64,000 bases of DNA from Colocasia esculenta (GCA_014218235.1 CM024766.1:49317359-49381358); one strand, 5' to 3'. Positions 36,034 to 49,894 are shown, counted from the first letter of the stretch. Notes: generated by a model from the sequence alone, not told the origin. Program-made: numbers and translations.

Positions 36034-37082
36034 TGCACGTTTTCTTTCGAGGGCGACGTTCATGTCTTCTTCCAAGGGCGACATGCATGTCTTTTGCATT
36101 CACATTGATCAGACAGTCTTTTGTACTGATGTTATTTCGTCTTTATCCTGAAATATACAAGTTCCAAGATATACTAGATTGGGTCCAGTATGTTAGCTAC
36201 GGATATGATCATAGGTACTTGTGAGATATTTCAAATGTTGATGGACATCTTTTGTGCATCAGTAATTAATGTTTTGTTGAAAAAGGTTCTGCATATATAA
36301 AATATGTAGTAGGTAGAGATCATGACTGCAGATCTGATAGAGGACAATATGGATGTTCTTAGTGGCAGATGTGAGAATATCTTTTTTGTAGACTTTGACT
36401 CAGGATTTCAGAATAAGGATATTTTGAAACACCCCAAAAATTTTATTTACTAGAAAAATGTGAATAATTTGATTGTTAAACATCACTACTATCATGAGAT
36501 GTAATTAACTTTAATTTAGGATTAGTTGGTGATAATAAACGTTATTATAGTGTCGTACTCAGAGGTGCGCACTCTGATAGGGCGACACCAGAATTCTGTA
36601 ACGAAAATGCAATATGAGAACACCATAATTTCTAGAAAGTGTGCTGATATCAGAAATGTAAACATCAAGAATTGTTGACGTGCGGATTTTGAGATTAAGC
36701 CGACGCAACTATTTTTCGGGCAATTTTTACTAGGTGAAAAATAAATTTTAAAAATTAAACTAAAATTACCATAATTTGTAAAATCTTCTTATTAGTTTAT
36801 GGTTGAAATTTCAACTTGAATGGATGTCATTTGGATATAAAAATTTAAGGACAAATGGGCCAACTGAATTATTGCCCAATTACGGTAACCATTTTTTGGG
36901 ATTTTTCTTAGTTACGTATATGGGCTACGTAAGCTCATATCCAATGAGTTAACTGCCTACACGTTTCACCATAGGTGAAACCATGGGAAACTTGCATGGT
37001 AAACGTGGCTGTGGTGGGTAAACGAGGTTTTTACCTCAACACCTGTATGGCCGACGTGCCATGCATGCAAGGGGGTTGAGAG

Positions 37083-37094
37083 TTTATATAAGCC
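37083..37094 (+). promoter_or_regulatory. LTR TATA box
   Basis: GTTTATATAAGCC in U3 of the split solo LTR. Tekay-2 inserted ~95 bp downstream, inside the presumed leader. Confidence 0.55.
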
Positions 37095-37185
37095 TCCCCT
37101 CACCCTTCGTGGGAGTTTTTCCACTTCTTGCTCTGGCCTCTCTCCTGCTCCTTGCTGTTGGAGCTGTTGCTACTGGAGCTGTTGC

Positions 37186-40059
37186 TGTAACGCCCCTCTT
37201 AGACCCAGTACAGTTATTCCAACTCACATTGGATCTAATAGAGGTATTACAGTGGAACATATCCAACAATAGATGGTACAAATTGAGATATACATAAATG
37301 ACACTTTAATTCCAATAATATGCAACAGAATATGGAACCAAATTCTTTGTAATCAACATCATATTCAAATGTTAAGTCTAAAGCATAAGAGAAAGATAAC
37401 AATAGTCCAATTTATTACAATCCATAATTTCAAATGCATAAATTAAAGATACATAATTTCCTAACATACATAATCACTCTAGTACTCTCAAGCAAATCAC
37501 TAAACCTCCACGTCCTCACGCTCCGAGTCAGAGTGCACTAACTCCTGGGTGTCCTCTGTCTCTCCTGAAATATTAAGCAAGTATGAGTCTACAAGACCCA
37601 GCAAGTCACATGAAAGACAGTTCAAGATATTATGTATATAATAGGTTTAAAACATGGTAACATATTTCTTTCACATTCTTGATATCATATAGCTCTTCCT
37701 ACTAACATGATTCTAAGTCCTTTGGCAATTAATCTTTACATATCATGGTTATTTATCATGAAAACAAAACATTTCATGTAATGCATATAACTTACGTCTC
37801 ATAAAATATGCAATTGATCTAAACATGTTCCTATGCATAGCATGCAATCAAAATTTTCATGGTATATGCTTACTGTCATGCAGCATGTAAATAATTTCAA
37901 GTACTTTTGACTCATATCATGTAACATGCAATTTAGTTATTATGTAGCAGGTAGTCATGTAGTATGTAAAACAAATGACATATATTTATGTGGCATGTAA
38001 CATGTAGACATTTATCATGTAGACATTTATCATGTAGACATGTAGTTCATATAACAAGTGGTTTATGTAGTTGCCAAGACATAGCCCACACTACGAATAG
38101 AGATCATATAGTCATTCACTTATCTCCTAGGCAAAGCAGTAATGAAGTCATGGTCATTGCGCAATACCGGAGAAAGCCCTTCCCACCTTAACCAGTAGAA
38201 CATGTCTACCTCCAGGATTTCAATCCGTTGCCCACGGATTCATGTAGTCAATTCATGTAGGTGAATCATTAACATAGGGCATTCCATGGTGTAGTTCCTT
38301 GTAGTTATCTCTATCATAGCAATGTCCTTTTTTGCCAACTCGTTTCACATGCATTAATGTATAAAATCATGCAATCTACATTTTCATACATTTTAATCAT
38401 GCTCTTTCATACATTCATGCATAATTTATCAAAATGGCAATGCAATATCACATAGCATGCCTTTCTCAGTTCTAAAATTAAACTTTACTGTAAAACAGAA
38501 ACCTAGCATGGTACTAATTATATCACATCCACTCATGCACATATTCTCATGTTTATTTAAATTTTATATGCATTCTGCCATTCAGAAAATCATAGAAATA
38601 TGTACAAAGGTCTAAAAATCCTGAAATTTTGACAATAAATCTGATTCAGATCATACCATGCACATGAAAAATGTCATAATTTTCTGAGCTCTATAAACAT
38701 TTTTCATAATTATATTCCACCAGTTTAAACTAACTAACATGGTACAACAGTGAGAAAATCATACAATTTCTATTCTAGAACTGAATACAACAGGTATGTA
38801 GTTTCATCTTACAGTATTACAGTCTCAAATTTTAACATTCTAACATGAATCATGTTTGCCATATTTTCACTTTTCCTTTATCGATTCCATTCGAATCCAA
38901 AAGAATGACCATTCATAAGTACATATAGTCTACACATCATTGTAATGACCTGTCCATAGTTTAACATTATTGAAACACACAAAACATCACCTGGCCGAAA
39001 CCTCATACAAGCATGAATCACAGATAAGCAAATAAAATCAGATTTCAGAAATTTACAGCACTGATAAACTTAACGGCCAAATATGTGGCGCTTACATCAA
39101 GTTAACGTCCACACATTCTGTCGTTAACATCAGTAGACGGCGGCACATATCGCCGTTAACATATAGTAGATGTCTGAAATAAACATGTCGTTTGCATGAA
39201 ATAAATGGCGGTCGATGCTGTCGTTTACAAAAATTAAACGGCCAACGATATGTACATTAAGTTCATTCGTCCAGTAAACACAGAAACTTCACATAAAATG
39301 ACAGGACTTCTGCCCTTTCCCGCACGTTATTTTCATGGTTTAAAAATCTATAGAAATGATAAAACTAAAGACAAAACTATCCTAAACCAATCCCCCATGT
39401 CACTTGCCTCTAACCCTCCTTCTGGAGTGACGAAAAGAGATCCGTCATCCTCTTCGACTTCAATCGCTCAGAATCCACCTCTAGCGCAGCTCCCCCGCTT
39501 GGAGAAGCTCCTGACCTCGATGCTGAACGTTCCTCCTCGGTCCAGAAAGCTTCAAATCACACGAACAAGCTCTGCAAACCCCTTTCTCTCAGCCCTCCTT
39601 TCTCTCTTCTCAACCAGTGCGAAAACTCTCTCTAATGCCAAATCCGGGTCTTAAAAGGATTCCCACGCCTTGCCCAGACCTAACCCTAGCCCTAGGATCA
39701 GAACGCACCATAACTTCCCATTAAACACTCTGGAAACAACCGATTTATCTTCCCCGAAATGGTAACATCAAAACAGGCAAGTCAGGTTAACGTCAACATC
39801 AGTAGCCGTCAGCCTTGATGTAGACGTCCATCGATCATGTCGTCTACATCCTTGCCCGAAAAATCCAATATTCTAGAAAATAATAAACGACACAAGAAAC
39901 TATCAGTAACAAGAAGTAAATGGCAAAAGATCATACTGCTAAAAATTGTCAACGCCAGCAGATGTTGATGCCAAGTTCAACACAGAACAACTTACAACTA
40001 CATGCAGAAATATACATACAATTGCAATATAAATTTCAATAAAATTCTAGGGCACTACA
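37186..40059 (-). repeat. Tekay-2 3' LTR
   Basis: 2874 bp, left copy. It includes a CG-motif cluster (39070-39250) with ACGGCC, GTTAAC and GTCGTT words. Confidence 0.93.
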
Positions 40060-40072
40060 TCCTCTCCCCCTT
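40060..40072 (-). other. Tekay-2 polypurine tract
   Basis: AAGGGGGAGAGGA on the minus strand directly precedes the 3' LTR. Confidence 0.85.
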
Positions 40073-40129
40073 AAAATAATCTTCGTCGTCAAAAATTGAG
40101 TTAGATCACTCACCAAACAAAGACAAACA

Positions 40130-43100
40130 TTACTTTTTCATCCTTTCTTCAAGCTCCCACGTCGCTTCTTCACGCGAGAAATTCCTCCATAAGACTTTTA
40201 CAAAAGGAATAGACTTCGATCTCAATTCCTGCACCTTCCGATCCAGAATCTCCACAGGCTGCTCTGCATAGGATAAAGCTGGCTGAAACTGCACTGGCTC
40301 ATAACTAATCACATGAGCCGGATCTCGAACATATCTCCTCAACATGGATACATGGAAAACCGGGTGCACTGCTGCTAAGGATGGTGGCAAAGCTAGCTGG
40401 TATGCCACATCCCCCATCTTCTTCAAAATCTCAAAGGGACCAATAAACCTCGGATTCAGCTTGCCTCTCTTTCCAAATCATACCACACCCCTGGTTGGCG
40501 AAACCTTAAGAAAAACATGGTCTCCAACTTCAAAAGCTAAGTCTTTCCTGCTCGTATCCTCATAACTCTTCTGACGATCTTGAGCTGCCTTTAATCTCTG
40601 TAGAATCAACTAGATCTTTGCTGAGGTTTCTTGCACCACTTCTGGTCCAACCAGATGCCGATCTTCTGCTTCCTCCCAACACAACGGGGATCTACAAGGT
40701 CTCCCGTACAAAGTCTCAAATGGCGCCATACCTATACTCGAATGGAAACTATTGTTATATGCAAATTCCACAAGAGCTAGGTGGCATTCCCAATCTCCTC
40801 CCCAGTCCAGAACACAAGCCCGAAGCATATCCTCCAACGTCTGAATAGTCCTCTTGAACTGTCCATCTGTTTGTGGATGAAATGCCGAACTCAACTTCAA
40901 TTAACTACCAAAAGCTTGCTGCAAACTTTGCCAAAATCTAGAAGTAAATCTCGGATCACGATCTGAGATAATCGACTTCGGAATCCCATGCAACTTCACA
41001 ATGCCATCAATATACAATCTAGCCAAGCTCTCAATGGACTGCTTCTTCTTCATAGCAAGGAAATGAGCACTCTTCGAGAATCTATCCACAATCACCCATA
41101 TGGAATCATTCCCTCTAGCTGATCTAGGCAATCCAGTCACAAAGTCCATGGTCACTTGTTCCCACTTCCACTAAGGAATATCCAGCTTCTGCATCAAACC
41201 TGAAGGTCGCTGACGTTCTGCGTTCACCTGTTGACATATCAAACATTTTCCACAACATCCGCAACATCTCGCTTCATGCCAGACCACCAGAATGAACGCT
41301 TCAGATCTTTATACATCTTTCCACTGCCCGAGTGAATAGAGAACTGCGATCTATGCACTTCCTCCAAAATCTCCTTCCGCAGATCTGCATCATTAGGGAC
41401 ACACACCCTATGATTCAGACGAATCACACCATCTTCATCTCTAACAATGCCAGCCTTTCCAACCAACTCCTGCAATATTGGGTCATCTTTTTGCAAATCA
41501 ATAACCCTATCATGAACAGAAGATCTAAGGGTCAACTGAGCTATGAACATGCTGCATAACTGCGATTCCAAAACAGCCAATGATCCTGAAGCATCTTCCA
41601 ACATCTTCTATTCTAGCTGCATCATTTGCCTTTTCTTGCTCAATGCATCTTCTACAACATTAGCTTTCCCTGGGTGGTAAGAAAGCTCAAAATCATAATC
41701 CTTCAGGAATTCAATCCACCTCCGCTACCTCAGATTCAACTCCTTTTGGGAGAATAGATATTTGAGACTCTTATGGTCCGAGAAAAGCTTAAATCTGACT
41801 CTATACAGATAGTGCCTCGAGATCTTCAAAGCAAAGACCACCACCGCCAGTTCTAAGTCATGAGTTGGGTAATTGCGCTCATGCTCCTTGAGTTGCCTAG
41901 ATGCATATGCCACAACTCTACCTCCTTGTATAAGAACACAGGCAAGCCCAATCTTCGAAGCATCCGTGTAGATAGAGAAAGAATCCACACCATTAGGCAA
42001 AACAAGCACTAGCACTGAGGTCAACCGAGTCTTCAATTCCTGGAAACTCCTTTCACAAGCCTCTGACCATTCAAACTTAACTCCTTTTCTAGTCAGCCTC
42101 GTCAAGGTAGCCGCAATAGAAGAGAAACCCTCAATAAATCTTCTATAATAGCCAGCCAAGCCAATGAAACTCCTGATGTCAGCAGATGATCTTGGTGTCT
42201 CCTAGTCAAGGACAGCTTCCACCTTAGTTGGATCCACATATGCACCATCTCCAGAAATAACATGCCCCAAGAAATGGACTTCTGTCATCCAGAAGTTGCA
42301 CTTACTGAATTTAGCATACAGCTTGTGCTCCCTTAAGATTTCCAGCACAATCCTCAAATGCTCTCTATGAGTCTCCTCATTAGGTGAGTAGATCAGCACA
42401 TCATCAATGAATACCACTACAAAAGAATCAAGATGCTGCCGAAATACCCTGTTCATCAAGTCCATAAAAACTGCTGGAGCATTGGTCAAACCAAAGGGCA
42501 AGACTAAGAACTCATAATGACCATTTCTCATCCTAAAAGCCGTCTTAGCAGAATCCTCCGGCTTGATTCGAAGTTGATGATAGCCAGAATGAAGATGAAT
42601 CTTAGAAAACACCGAAGCTCCATACAACTGGTCAAACAAATCATCAATACGAGGTAAAAGGATACTTGTTCTTGATATTTACCTAGTTGAGCTTGCGGTA
42701 GTCAATACACAGCCTCATCGACTCGTCCTTCTTTTTCAAAAAAAGTACAGGTGCTCCCCAAGGTGATACACTCAGCCGGATAAAACCCTTATCAAGCAAT
42801 TCCTACAGTTGCTTCCGCAATTTCGCCAATTCCGCTGAAGCCATACGATAAGGAGCAATAGAAATGGGTGCTGTGCCAGGAACTAACTCAATTCCAAACT
42901 CGATCTCCCTTGCAGGGGGCAAACCAGACAAATCCTCGGAAAAGACCGTTGAAATCTCGGACAATATCAATATCTTCCACTGAAAAGACCTTCTTCGAAT
43001 CTTCGGATACAACCACACTAGCAAGAAAGTCATCACAACCCTTGCTCAACATCCGGGCTGCCTTCAGAGCAGAAATCACGAACATACCTGACATTTTCTT

Positions 43101-43519
43101 GGGTAAAGGATGAACAAACTTCTCCTTACCAGGGATCCGAAAAATAATAGTCTTCCTCTGCAATCCATAAGAGCATAATGCTCCTCGAGCCAGTCTAAGC
43201 CCAAGATAGCATCATAATCTTTCATCTTCAACAGATAGAAACTTCTAGGCAAAACCCGCTCCTCAATAATCACATGAAAAGAAGAAAAACACTGCCCAGT
43301 CAACATAGTCCCGGCTGGAGTATGAACGGACAAGGGAACCTCCAACACTTCCGGAACCACACCATTCTCCTTCATCAAAACCTTGGCAAATCTCTCGGAA
43401 ATAAAGCTATGCGTAGCACCATTATCGAACAAAACTCGAGCATGCATTCCCATAATCAAAACCGTACCTTCTGTGACGTGCTCTTCCAACTCTGCCTCGT
43501 CTCTTGCCAAAGAGAACAC
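40130..43519 (-). pseudogene. Tekay-2 pol, heavily broken
   Basis: Pieces on the minus strand, in order: protease (43519-43076) with DNGATHSFIS, where the usual DSG/DTG catalytic triplet reads DNG. RT (43036-42202) has VVFIDDVLIYS. RNase H (42159-41725) has YTDASKIGLACVL and DLELAVVVFAL. The integrase zinc module is at 41604-41239 and the core at 41155-40901 (MDFVTGLP, SDRDPRF). The C-terminal integrase and YNNSFHSSIGMAPF region is at 40900-40610, and the chromodomain-like end (KVLWRNFSREEATWELEERM) at 40426-40130. At least six stops or shifts separate them. Confidence 0.9.
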
Positions 43520-43533
43520 TCGAGCCTGAGCCC

Positions 43534-44796
43534 TCAGTCTCCCTGTGTTCTCGGTGCCGGTCTAGCTGTTGTTGGTGCTGTTGCCGCTGCAGTCTGCTGC
43601 GCCATCTTCGGGCAATCTCGGATCTTGTGGTTCTTGTCACCACACCTCAAACATCTCCCAGAAGTAACCCAACAGACCTCTCCTCCATGACGCTTCCCAC
43701 ACTGAGTACACAAGGGCTTTTCTGCAACTGTGCCTCCGCCTGGTGTCGGTGCAGCCACTCTCGCTGGTACCATTGCTCTCTACTGAAAAGCTGGGGCCTT
43801 CTTCTTTCTATCCTGCCGCTAGAATGCTGATCCTAGTCTCTTCAGAGAAGCCCTCTTCTCCTCCAAATACACCTCCATCTCTACCTCCTGCATGCATGCC
43901 GCTGACAAAGCCTCCTCCATGGATCGATGCCCAAAAGCTAACAGTCTAGTCCTCAGGGATGGCTTCAACCCCATGATGAATTTCTACACTTTCCTCTGCT
44001 CATCTGCCACAATGTGGGGCACATACTTGGACAGCTCCGCAAATCTAGCATCGTACTCAAGCACACTCATTGACCTCTGGGTCAATGTTAGAAACTCCTG
44101 CTCCATGTGATCCTACACATGCTCCAGAATATACTTCGCCCTGAACAGACGAACGAACTTAGCCCAAGCAACCTCCATAGCTCCATCTCCAAACTGTGTG
44201 CGTAGCACTGATGACCACCACACGTCGGCACGTTCCTACAAAAGAAGGTAAATACATCTAAGGATGCACCACAAACAACACACATAAACCTTCTAAAACC
44301 ATTCTTTACCTACAGCATATAAGTAGCTAAAGTGACCCTCTCCTCTTCTGCGCATCGGATAGCATGAAAGAACTTCTCCGTCTCCCTAAGTCAACTCTCC
44401 GCCAAGATGGGATCACTCTCCCCCTTAAAGAAAGGTGGGGTCATCCTCCTGAACCTCTCCATCATCGACACACCTCCAAAGCCTGCCTCGTGAGCAGGTG
44501 CTTGCGCCTACATCCAAGTCAAGCTCTTAGATGAATTCTTCCATTTAACACCTTGGATACACTTCCTATCTACTAACCTGAGCCTGTACTTATGCCTGCA
44601 AAGAAGCTGCCATTTGAGCCTGAGTCTGCATCGCATGCACCAATCCTTGCATTAACGCTCCATAATCCACAGGTGGTGGTGGAGGTGGCAAAGGTACGCC
44701 TGTCTGGTCCTATGCCTGCTGAGCTGGAGCCTGCGAACCTCCTGCCGACTCATCGCCCCGGGTCGGACCAGCTCCTCTACGTCCACGGGTAGCCAT
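43534..44796 (-). pseudogene. Tekay-2 gag, broken, with a 74-bp intron-like insertion
   Basis: It starts with ATG at 44796 (MATRGRRGAG). Capsid text is visible in several frames (ADVWWSSVLRTQFGDGAM, TQRSMSVLEYDARFAEL, FIMGLKPSLRTRL). Two knuckle motifs lie near the end (CTQCGKRHGGEVC, CLRCGDKNHKIRDC). Between 44236 and 44309 a 74-bp A/T-rich stretch interrupts a conserved region. It begins GTAAAG and ends TTGTAG on the minus strand and is flanked by the 5-bp repeat cctac. Several stops are at former glutamine codons. Confidence 0.8.
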
Positions 44797-44925
44797 AGTC
44801 TACAAAATAAGCATTTATTATAATAACCTATTATTCTACATAAATCTTGGACTAATTCTTTATGAAGACTTAACAATATAAACACGATGTTGATATTCCA
44901 TTTATGTACATGCTCAACCTGGAAC

Positions 44926-44937
44926 GCTCTGATACCA
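44926..44937 (-). other. Tekay-2 primer binding site (tRNA-iMet type)
   Basis: TGGTATCAGAGC on the minus strand, five bases inside the 5' LTR. Confidence 0.93.
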
Positions 44938-44942
44938 ATCTC

Positions 44943-47825
44943 TGTAACACCCCTCTTAGACCCAGTACAGTTATTCCAACTCACATTGGATCTAATAGAG
45001 GTATTACAGTGGAACATATCCAACAATAGACAGTACAGATTGAGATGTACATAAATGACACTTTAACTCCAATAATATGCAACAGAATATGGAACCAAAT
45101 TCTTTGTAATCAACATCATATTCAAATGTTAAGTCTAAAGCATAAGAGAAAGATAACAATAGTCCAATTTATTACAATCCATAATTTCAAATGCATAAAT
45201 CAAAGATACATAATTCCCTCACATACATAATCACTCTAGTACTCTCAAGCAAATCACTAAACCTCCACGTCCTCACGCTCCGAGTCAGAGTGCACTAATT
45301 CCTGGGTATCCTCTGTCTCTCCTGAGATATTAAGCAAGTATGAGTCTACAAGACCCAACAAGTCATATGAAAGACAGTTCAAGATATTATGTATATAATA
45401 GGTTTAAAACATGGTAACATATTTCTTTCACATTCTTGATACTCTTCCTACTAACATGATTCTATGTCCTTTGGCAATTAATCTTTACATAACATGGTTA
45501 TTTATCATGAAAACAAAACATTTCATATAATGCATATAACTTACGTCTCATAAAATATGCAATTGATCTAAACATGTTCCTATGCATAGCATGCAATCAA
45601 AATTTTCATGGTATATTCTTACTGTCATGCAACATGTAAACAATTTCAAGTACTTTTGACTCATATCATGTAACATGCAATTTAGTCATTATGTAGCAGG
45701 TAGTCTTGTAGTATGTAAAACAAATGACATATAGTTCATGTGGCATGTAACATGTAGACATTTATCATGTAGACATATAGTTCATATAACAAGTGGTTCA
45801 TGTAGCTGCCAAGACATAGCCCACACTACGAATAGAGATCATATAGTCATTCACTTATCTCCTAGGCAAAGTAGTAATGAAGTCATGGTCATTGTGCAAT
45901 ACCGGAGAAAGCCCTTCCCACCTTAACCAGTAGAACATGTCTACCTCCAGGATTTCAATCCGTTGCCCACGGATTCATGTAGTCAATTCATGTAGGTGAA
46001 CCATTACCATAGGGGCATTCCATGGTGTAGTTCCTTGTAGTTATCTCTATCATAGCAATGTCGTTTTTGGCCAATCCGTTTCACATGCATTAATGTATAA
46101 AATCATGCAATCTACATTTTCATACATTTCTATCATACTCTTTCATATATTCATGCATAATTTATCAAAATGACAATGCAATATCACATAGCATGCCTTT
46201 CTCAGTTCTGAAACTAAACTTTACTGTAAAACAAAAACCTAGCATGGTACTAATTATATCACATCCACTCATGCACATATTCTCATGTTTATTTAAATTT
46301 TATATGCATTCTGCCATTCAGAAAATCATGGCAATATGTACAAAGGTCTAAAAATCCCGAAATGTTGATAGTAAATCTGATTTAGATCATACCATGCACA
46401 TGAAAATTTCATAATTTTCTGAGCTCTATAAACATTTTTCATAATTATATTCCATCAGTTTAAGCTAACTAACATGGTACAACAGTGAGGAAAATCATAC
46501 AATTTCTATTCTAGAATTGAATACAGCAGGTATGTAGTTTCATCTTACAATATTAAAGTCTCAAATTTTAACATTCTAACATGAATCATGTTTGCCATCT
46601 TTTCACTTTTCCTTTATCAATTCCATTCGAATCCAAAAGAATAACCATTCAAAAGTACATATAGTCTACACATCATTGTAATGACCTGTCCATAGTTTAA
46701 CATTACTGAAACACACAAAACATCACCTGGCTGAAACCTCATACAAGAATGAATCACAGATAAGCAAATAAAATCATATTTCAGGAATTTACAGCACTGA
46801 TAAACTTAACGGCCAAATATGTGGCGTTTACATCAAGTTAACGTCCACACATCCTGTCGTTAACATCAATAGACGGCGGCACATAGCGCCATTAACATAT
46901 AGTAGATGTCTGAAATAAACATGTCGTTTGCATGAAATAAATGGCGGTCGATGCTGTCGTTTACAAAAATTAAACGGCCAACGATATGGACGTTAAGTTC
47001 ATTCGTCCAGTAAACACAGAAACTTCACATAAAATGACAGGACTTCTGCCATTTCCCGCACGTTATTTTCATGGTTTAAAAATATGTAAAAATGATAAAA
47101 CTAAAGACTAAACTATCCTAAACCAATCCCCCATGTCACTTGCCTCTAACCCTCCTTCTGGAGTGACGAAAAGAGATCCGAAGAAGCCCCCCTTGGCAGT
47201 AAGGCAGTCCTCTTCTCTGGCTTCAATCGCTCAGAATCCACCTCTAGTGCAGCTCCCCCGCTTGGAGAAGCTCCTGACCTCGATGCTGAACGTTCCTCCT
47301 TGGTCCAGAAAGCTTCAAATCGCACGAATAAGCTCTGCAAACCCCTTTCTCTCGGCCCTCCTTTCTCTCTTCTCAACCAGTGTGAAAACTCTCTCTCTAA
47401 TGCCAAATCCGGGTCTTAAAAGGATTCCCACGCCTTTCCCAGACCTAACCCTAGCCCTAGGATCAGAAACGCACCATAACTTCCCATTAAACACTCTGGA
47501 AATGACCGATTTATCTCCCCTGGAACGGTAACATCAAAACAGGCAAGTCAGGTTAACATCAACATCAGTAGCCGTCAGCCTTGATGTAGACGTCCATCGA
47601 TCATGTTGTCTACATCCTTGCCCGAAAAATCCAATATTCTAGAAAATAATAAATGACACAAGAAACTGTCGTTAACAAGAAGTAAATGGCAAAAGATCAT
47701 GCTGCTAAAAATTGTCAACGCCAGCAGATGTTGACGCCAAGTTCAACACAGAACAGCTTACAACTACATGTTGAAATATACATACAATTGCAATATAAAT
47801 TTCAATAAAATTCTAGGGCACTACA
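44943..47825 (-). repeat. Tekay-2 5' LTR
   Basis: 2883 bp, right copy. Its outer end (ctaca at 47825) is followed by gctgc. Confidence 0.93.
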
Positions 47826-48412
47826 GCTGCTGCATGCTTGAGCTACTGCTGCTTCTCTTGTTGGTGACCACTTCTTCACCTGCACTTGCCGTGGCTGCTT
47901 CCATCTCTTGCTACTGTAGACTTTTACGTTGAGGAGTAGAAGGACCCTTACTCTTTCCAGTCAGGTAGGATTCATTCCTTCCTTCCTTCCTTCTTTTCTC
48001 ATTCTTATCTCCTAACTGTGCTAAAGAGTCTTCTATTTAGGTGTTTGAATACTTATACACTTGTCTTTGACTCCATAAACCTCCTTCTGAATTGTATGTC
48101 CATTCCCTGTAATCATGTTTTAGCATGTGTACTTGTGGAAATCTTCCTATTGGATGCAAGCAAATATTGTTTAGATGAATGGTACTTCTAGTACTTCGTT
48201 TTTCTAAATTTTTGGCCACCCATGTGTAGGTTCTGTTTCTCATGCTTTATTTTTGTTCTCCATGTAAAGTAGTATTTAGAACCACAAACAAATCTTTCTA
48301 GTTGTTGTTAACCATGTTTGGATTTATAGAAACCATTCAAAAGGTCTTTAGAGTGGCTGTAGATCCACTTCTGGAAGCTGAACCTGCACCTGTTGTTAGT
48401 TGGGAATCACCT

Positions 48413-48607
48413 GTCGACAGGCCTCAAGCTTCCAGAACCCAAAACTTCAGAAAAACCAGCAGCTGTCGATAGATGGCTCTTGTCTGTCGACAGATGGACC
48501 TGACCTATTGACAACCAAACTTGGCTTGTCGACAGGTACTGTCCAGATTCCAGAAATCTAGTTCTGGAAGCATGTACCTATCGACAACTACCTTTTGGCT
48601 GTCGACA
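48413..48607. repeat. CTGTCGACAG palindrome cluster in split Tekay LTR
   Basis: Six to seven GTCGAC-centred words (CTGTCGACAG and variants) occur in ~195 bp, in the same relative LTR position as the Tekay-1 array. Confidence 0.7.
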
Positions 48608-49894
48608 TACACTATCCAGTCATGCCTTCTAGCACTTTTTCTTGTCCAAGCTTTTGATGACTCACCTTGGTATTGACCCAACTAGTTGTTACCCTTATTA
48701 CCTTGGATTCCAACCATTGTATCTCTGAGAAATATCATTAAAATGTCATCCATATTCTATTAAGGAATGTCTTTGAACACCTCAAGTACATATAACACTT
48801 GCTTGTCTACAATTTTCTGTAAGTGTTACATTATAATTTGAATCCTTGTTCTGTGAGAAACTTTGAGTACTTGTGTAACCTACCTGAATCCATGTAAGAA
48901 TGAATTATGATGACAATTTATGGGTCTTTGGGACTCATTTGAGATATATGCCTGTGCAAATAGGTCTAGTCCAGTCCTAGGAGGAGCACCCGAATTCGTT
49001 TAGTGGCTGTACGAAATGATAAAGGATCTGTGGATGCTTGGCATTGCATCAATATAAGCTTGATTAGTCATCATGTTATCTTTTCATGTGTGAATATGTA
49101 TTTGAATCAGAACATGAATGTTATCATGAATTCTTGACCATGTATTCGTAATTCAGTACTTCTGTTCTACATTTATTGTTTAGTTGACATGCTTGATTCA
49201 ATCATCTTTGACATTCAGTGCTGACAACAGTCAGGTTTCTTATCCTTATCTTTGGACATCTTAATCCTTTTTTATTAGAAGAATTGAATCCTACTGGGCT
49301 AGTCAGCTCACATAATCCTACCATTTCAGGTGATCAAGATGGGGGTGATGCTTAAAGGGGGGGAGTGTGCTGAGCGGGACAACCAGTCCTCAGAAGTTCA
49401 ACAACTTTATTTTTCTTTAGTAATGTAGTAATGAATTGTAAATAAGTTTTCTTTTTCCCTTACTCCTCTTACAGAAAATAATAAGGAGTATTATGTACTT
49501 ATGCTTCTGCAATGTGAATATTAGATGAATAAAATATAAGTTCTATTTCTTTTACCCGATTTATGTTATTTTCGATAAATGGACATTTTATTAGGACGTG
49601 ACATATTTTTAGATTTATGGAATAGAGCCATAATATTTTTATATCCGAAGGTCTTGTAAAAGTATATAAAAATAAGAGTGAAATACATGTTGATTTATCA
49701 TTTGTACTAAAGATTCGTAATTCAGTATGTAGTTGAATTTAAGAGTTTAACCGCGAGCTTACTAAATTAAAAATGTCATGAATATGATATAAAATGTTAA
49801 TGATGAGAAGATATCATACAATTTGTATATTCTTCATTTTATCTGATAAAGATATAATGTTATTTAATCGAAATGATACAACATATATGATGAA

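Larger units (their letters stand above)
37186..47825 (-). mobile_element. Tekay-2: complete Ty3/gypsy LTR retrotransposon
   Basis: A 10.6 kb element on the minus strand. LTRs are 37186-40059 and 44943-47825, each with TGTAGTGCCC...GTTACA ends on the minus strand. The primer site is TGGTATCAGAGC (44926-44937) and a purine tract lies at 40060-40072. The target duplication is gttgc on the left and gctgc on the right, differing by one transition. Gag, protease, RT, RNase H, integrase and chromodomain are all recognisable but each is cut by stops or frameshifts. By eye the LTRs differ at about 3%, so it is older and more decayed than Tekay-3. Confidence 0.93.
36425..49603 (+). mobile_element. Solo Tekay LTR, split by Tekay-2
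   Basis: It starts TGAAACACCCC at 36425 and ends GGACGTGACA at 49603, flanked by tattt on both sides (36420-36424 and 49604-49608). The LTR sequence is 36425-37185 plus 47826-49603, about 2.5 kb. A TATA-like TTTATATAAGCC lies near 37083-37094, just before the Tekay-2 insertion. A cluster of CTGTCGACAG palindromes lies at 48413-48607. Confidence 0.88.

Noticed and set aside
35883..36224. Open frames with Arg-Glu and Ser-Leu repeats on both strands
   Set aside because: They are translations of the (GA)40 microsatellite inside a copia LTR.
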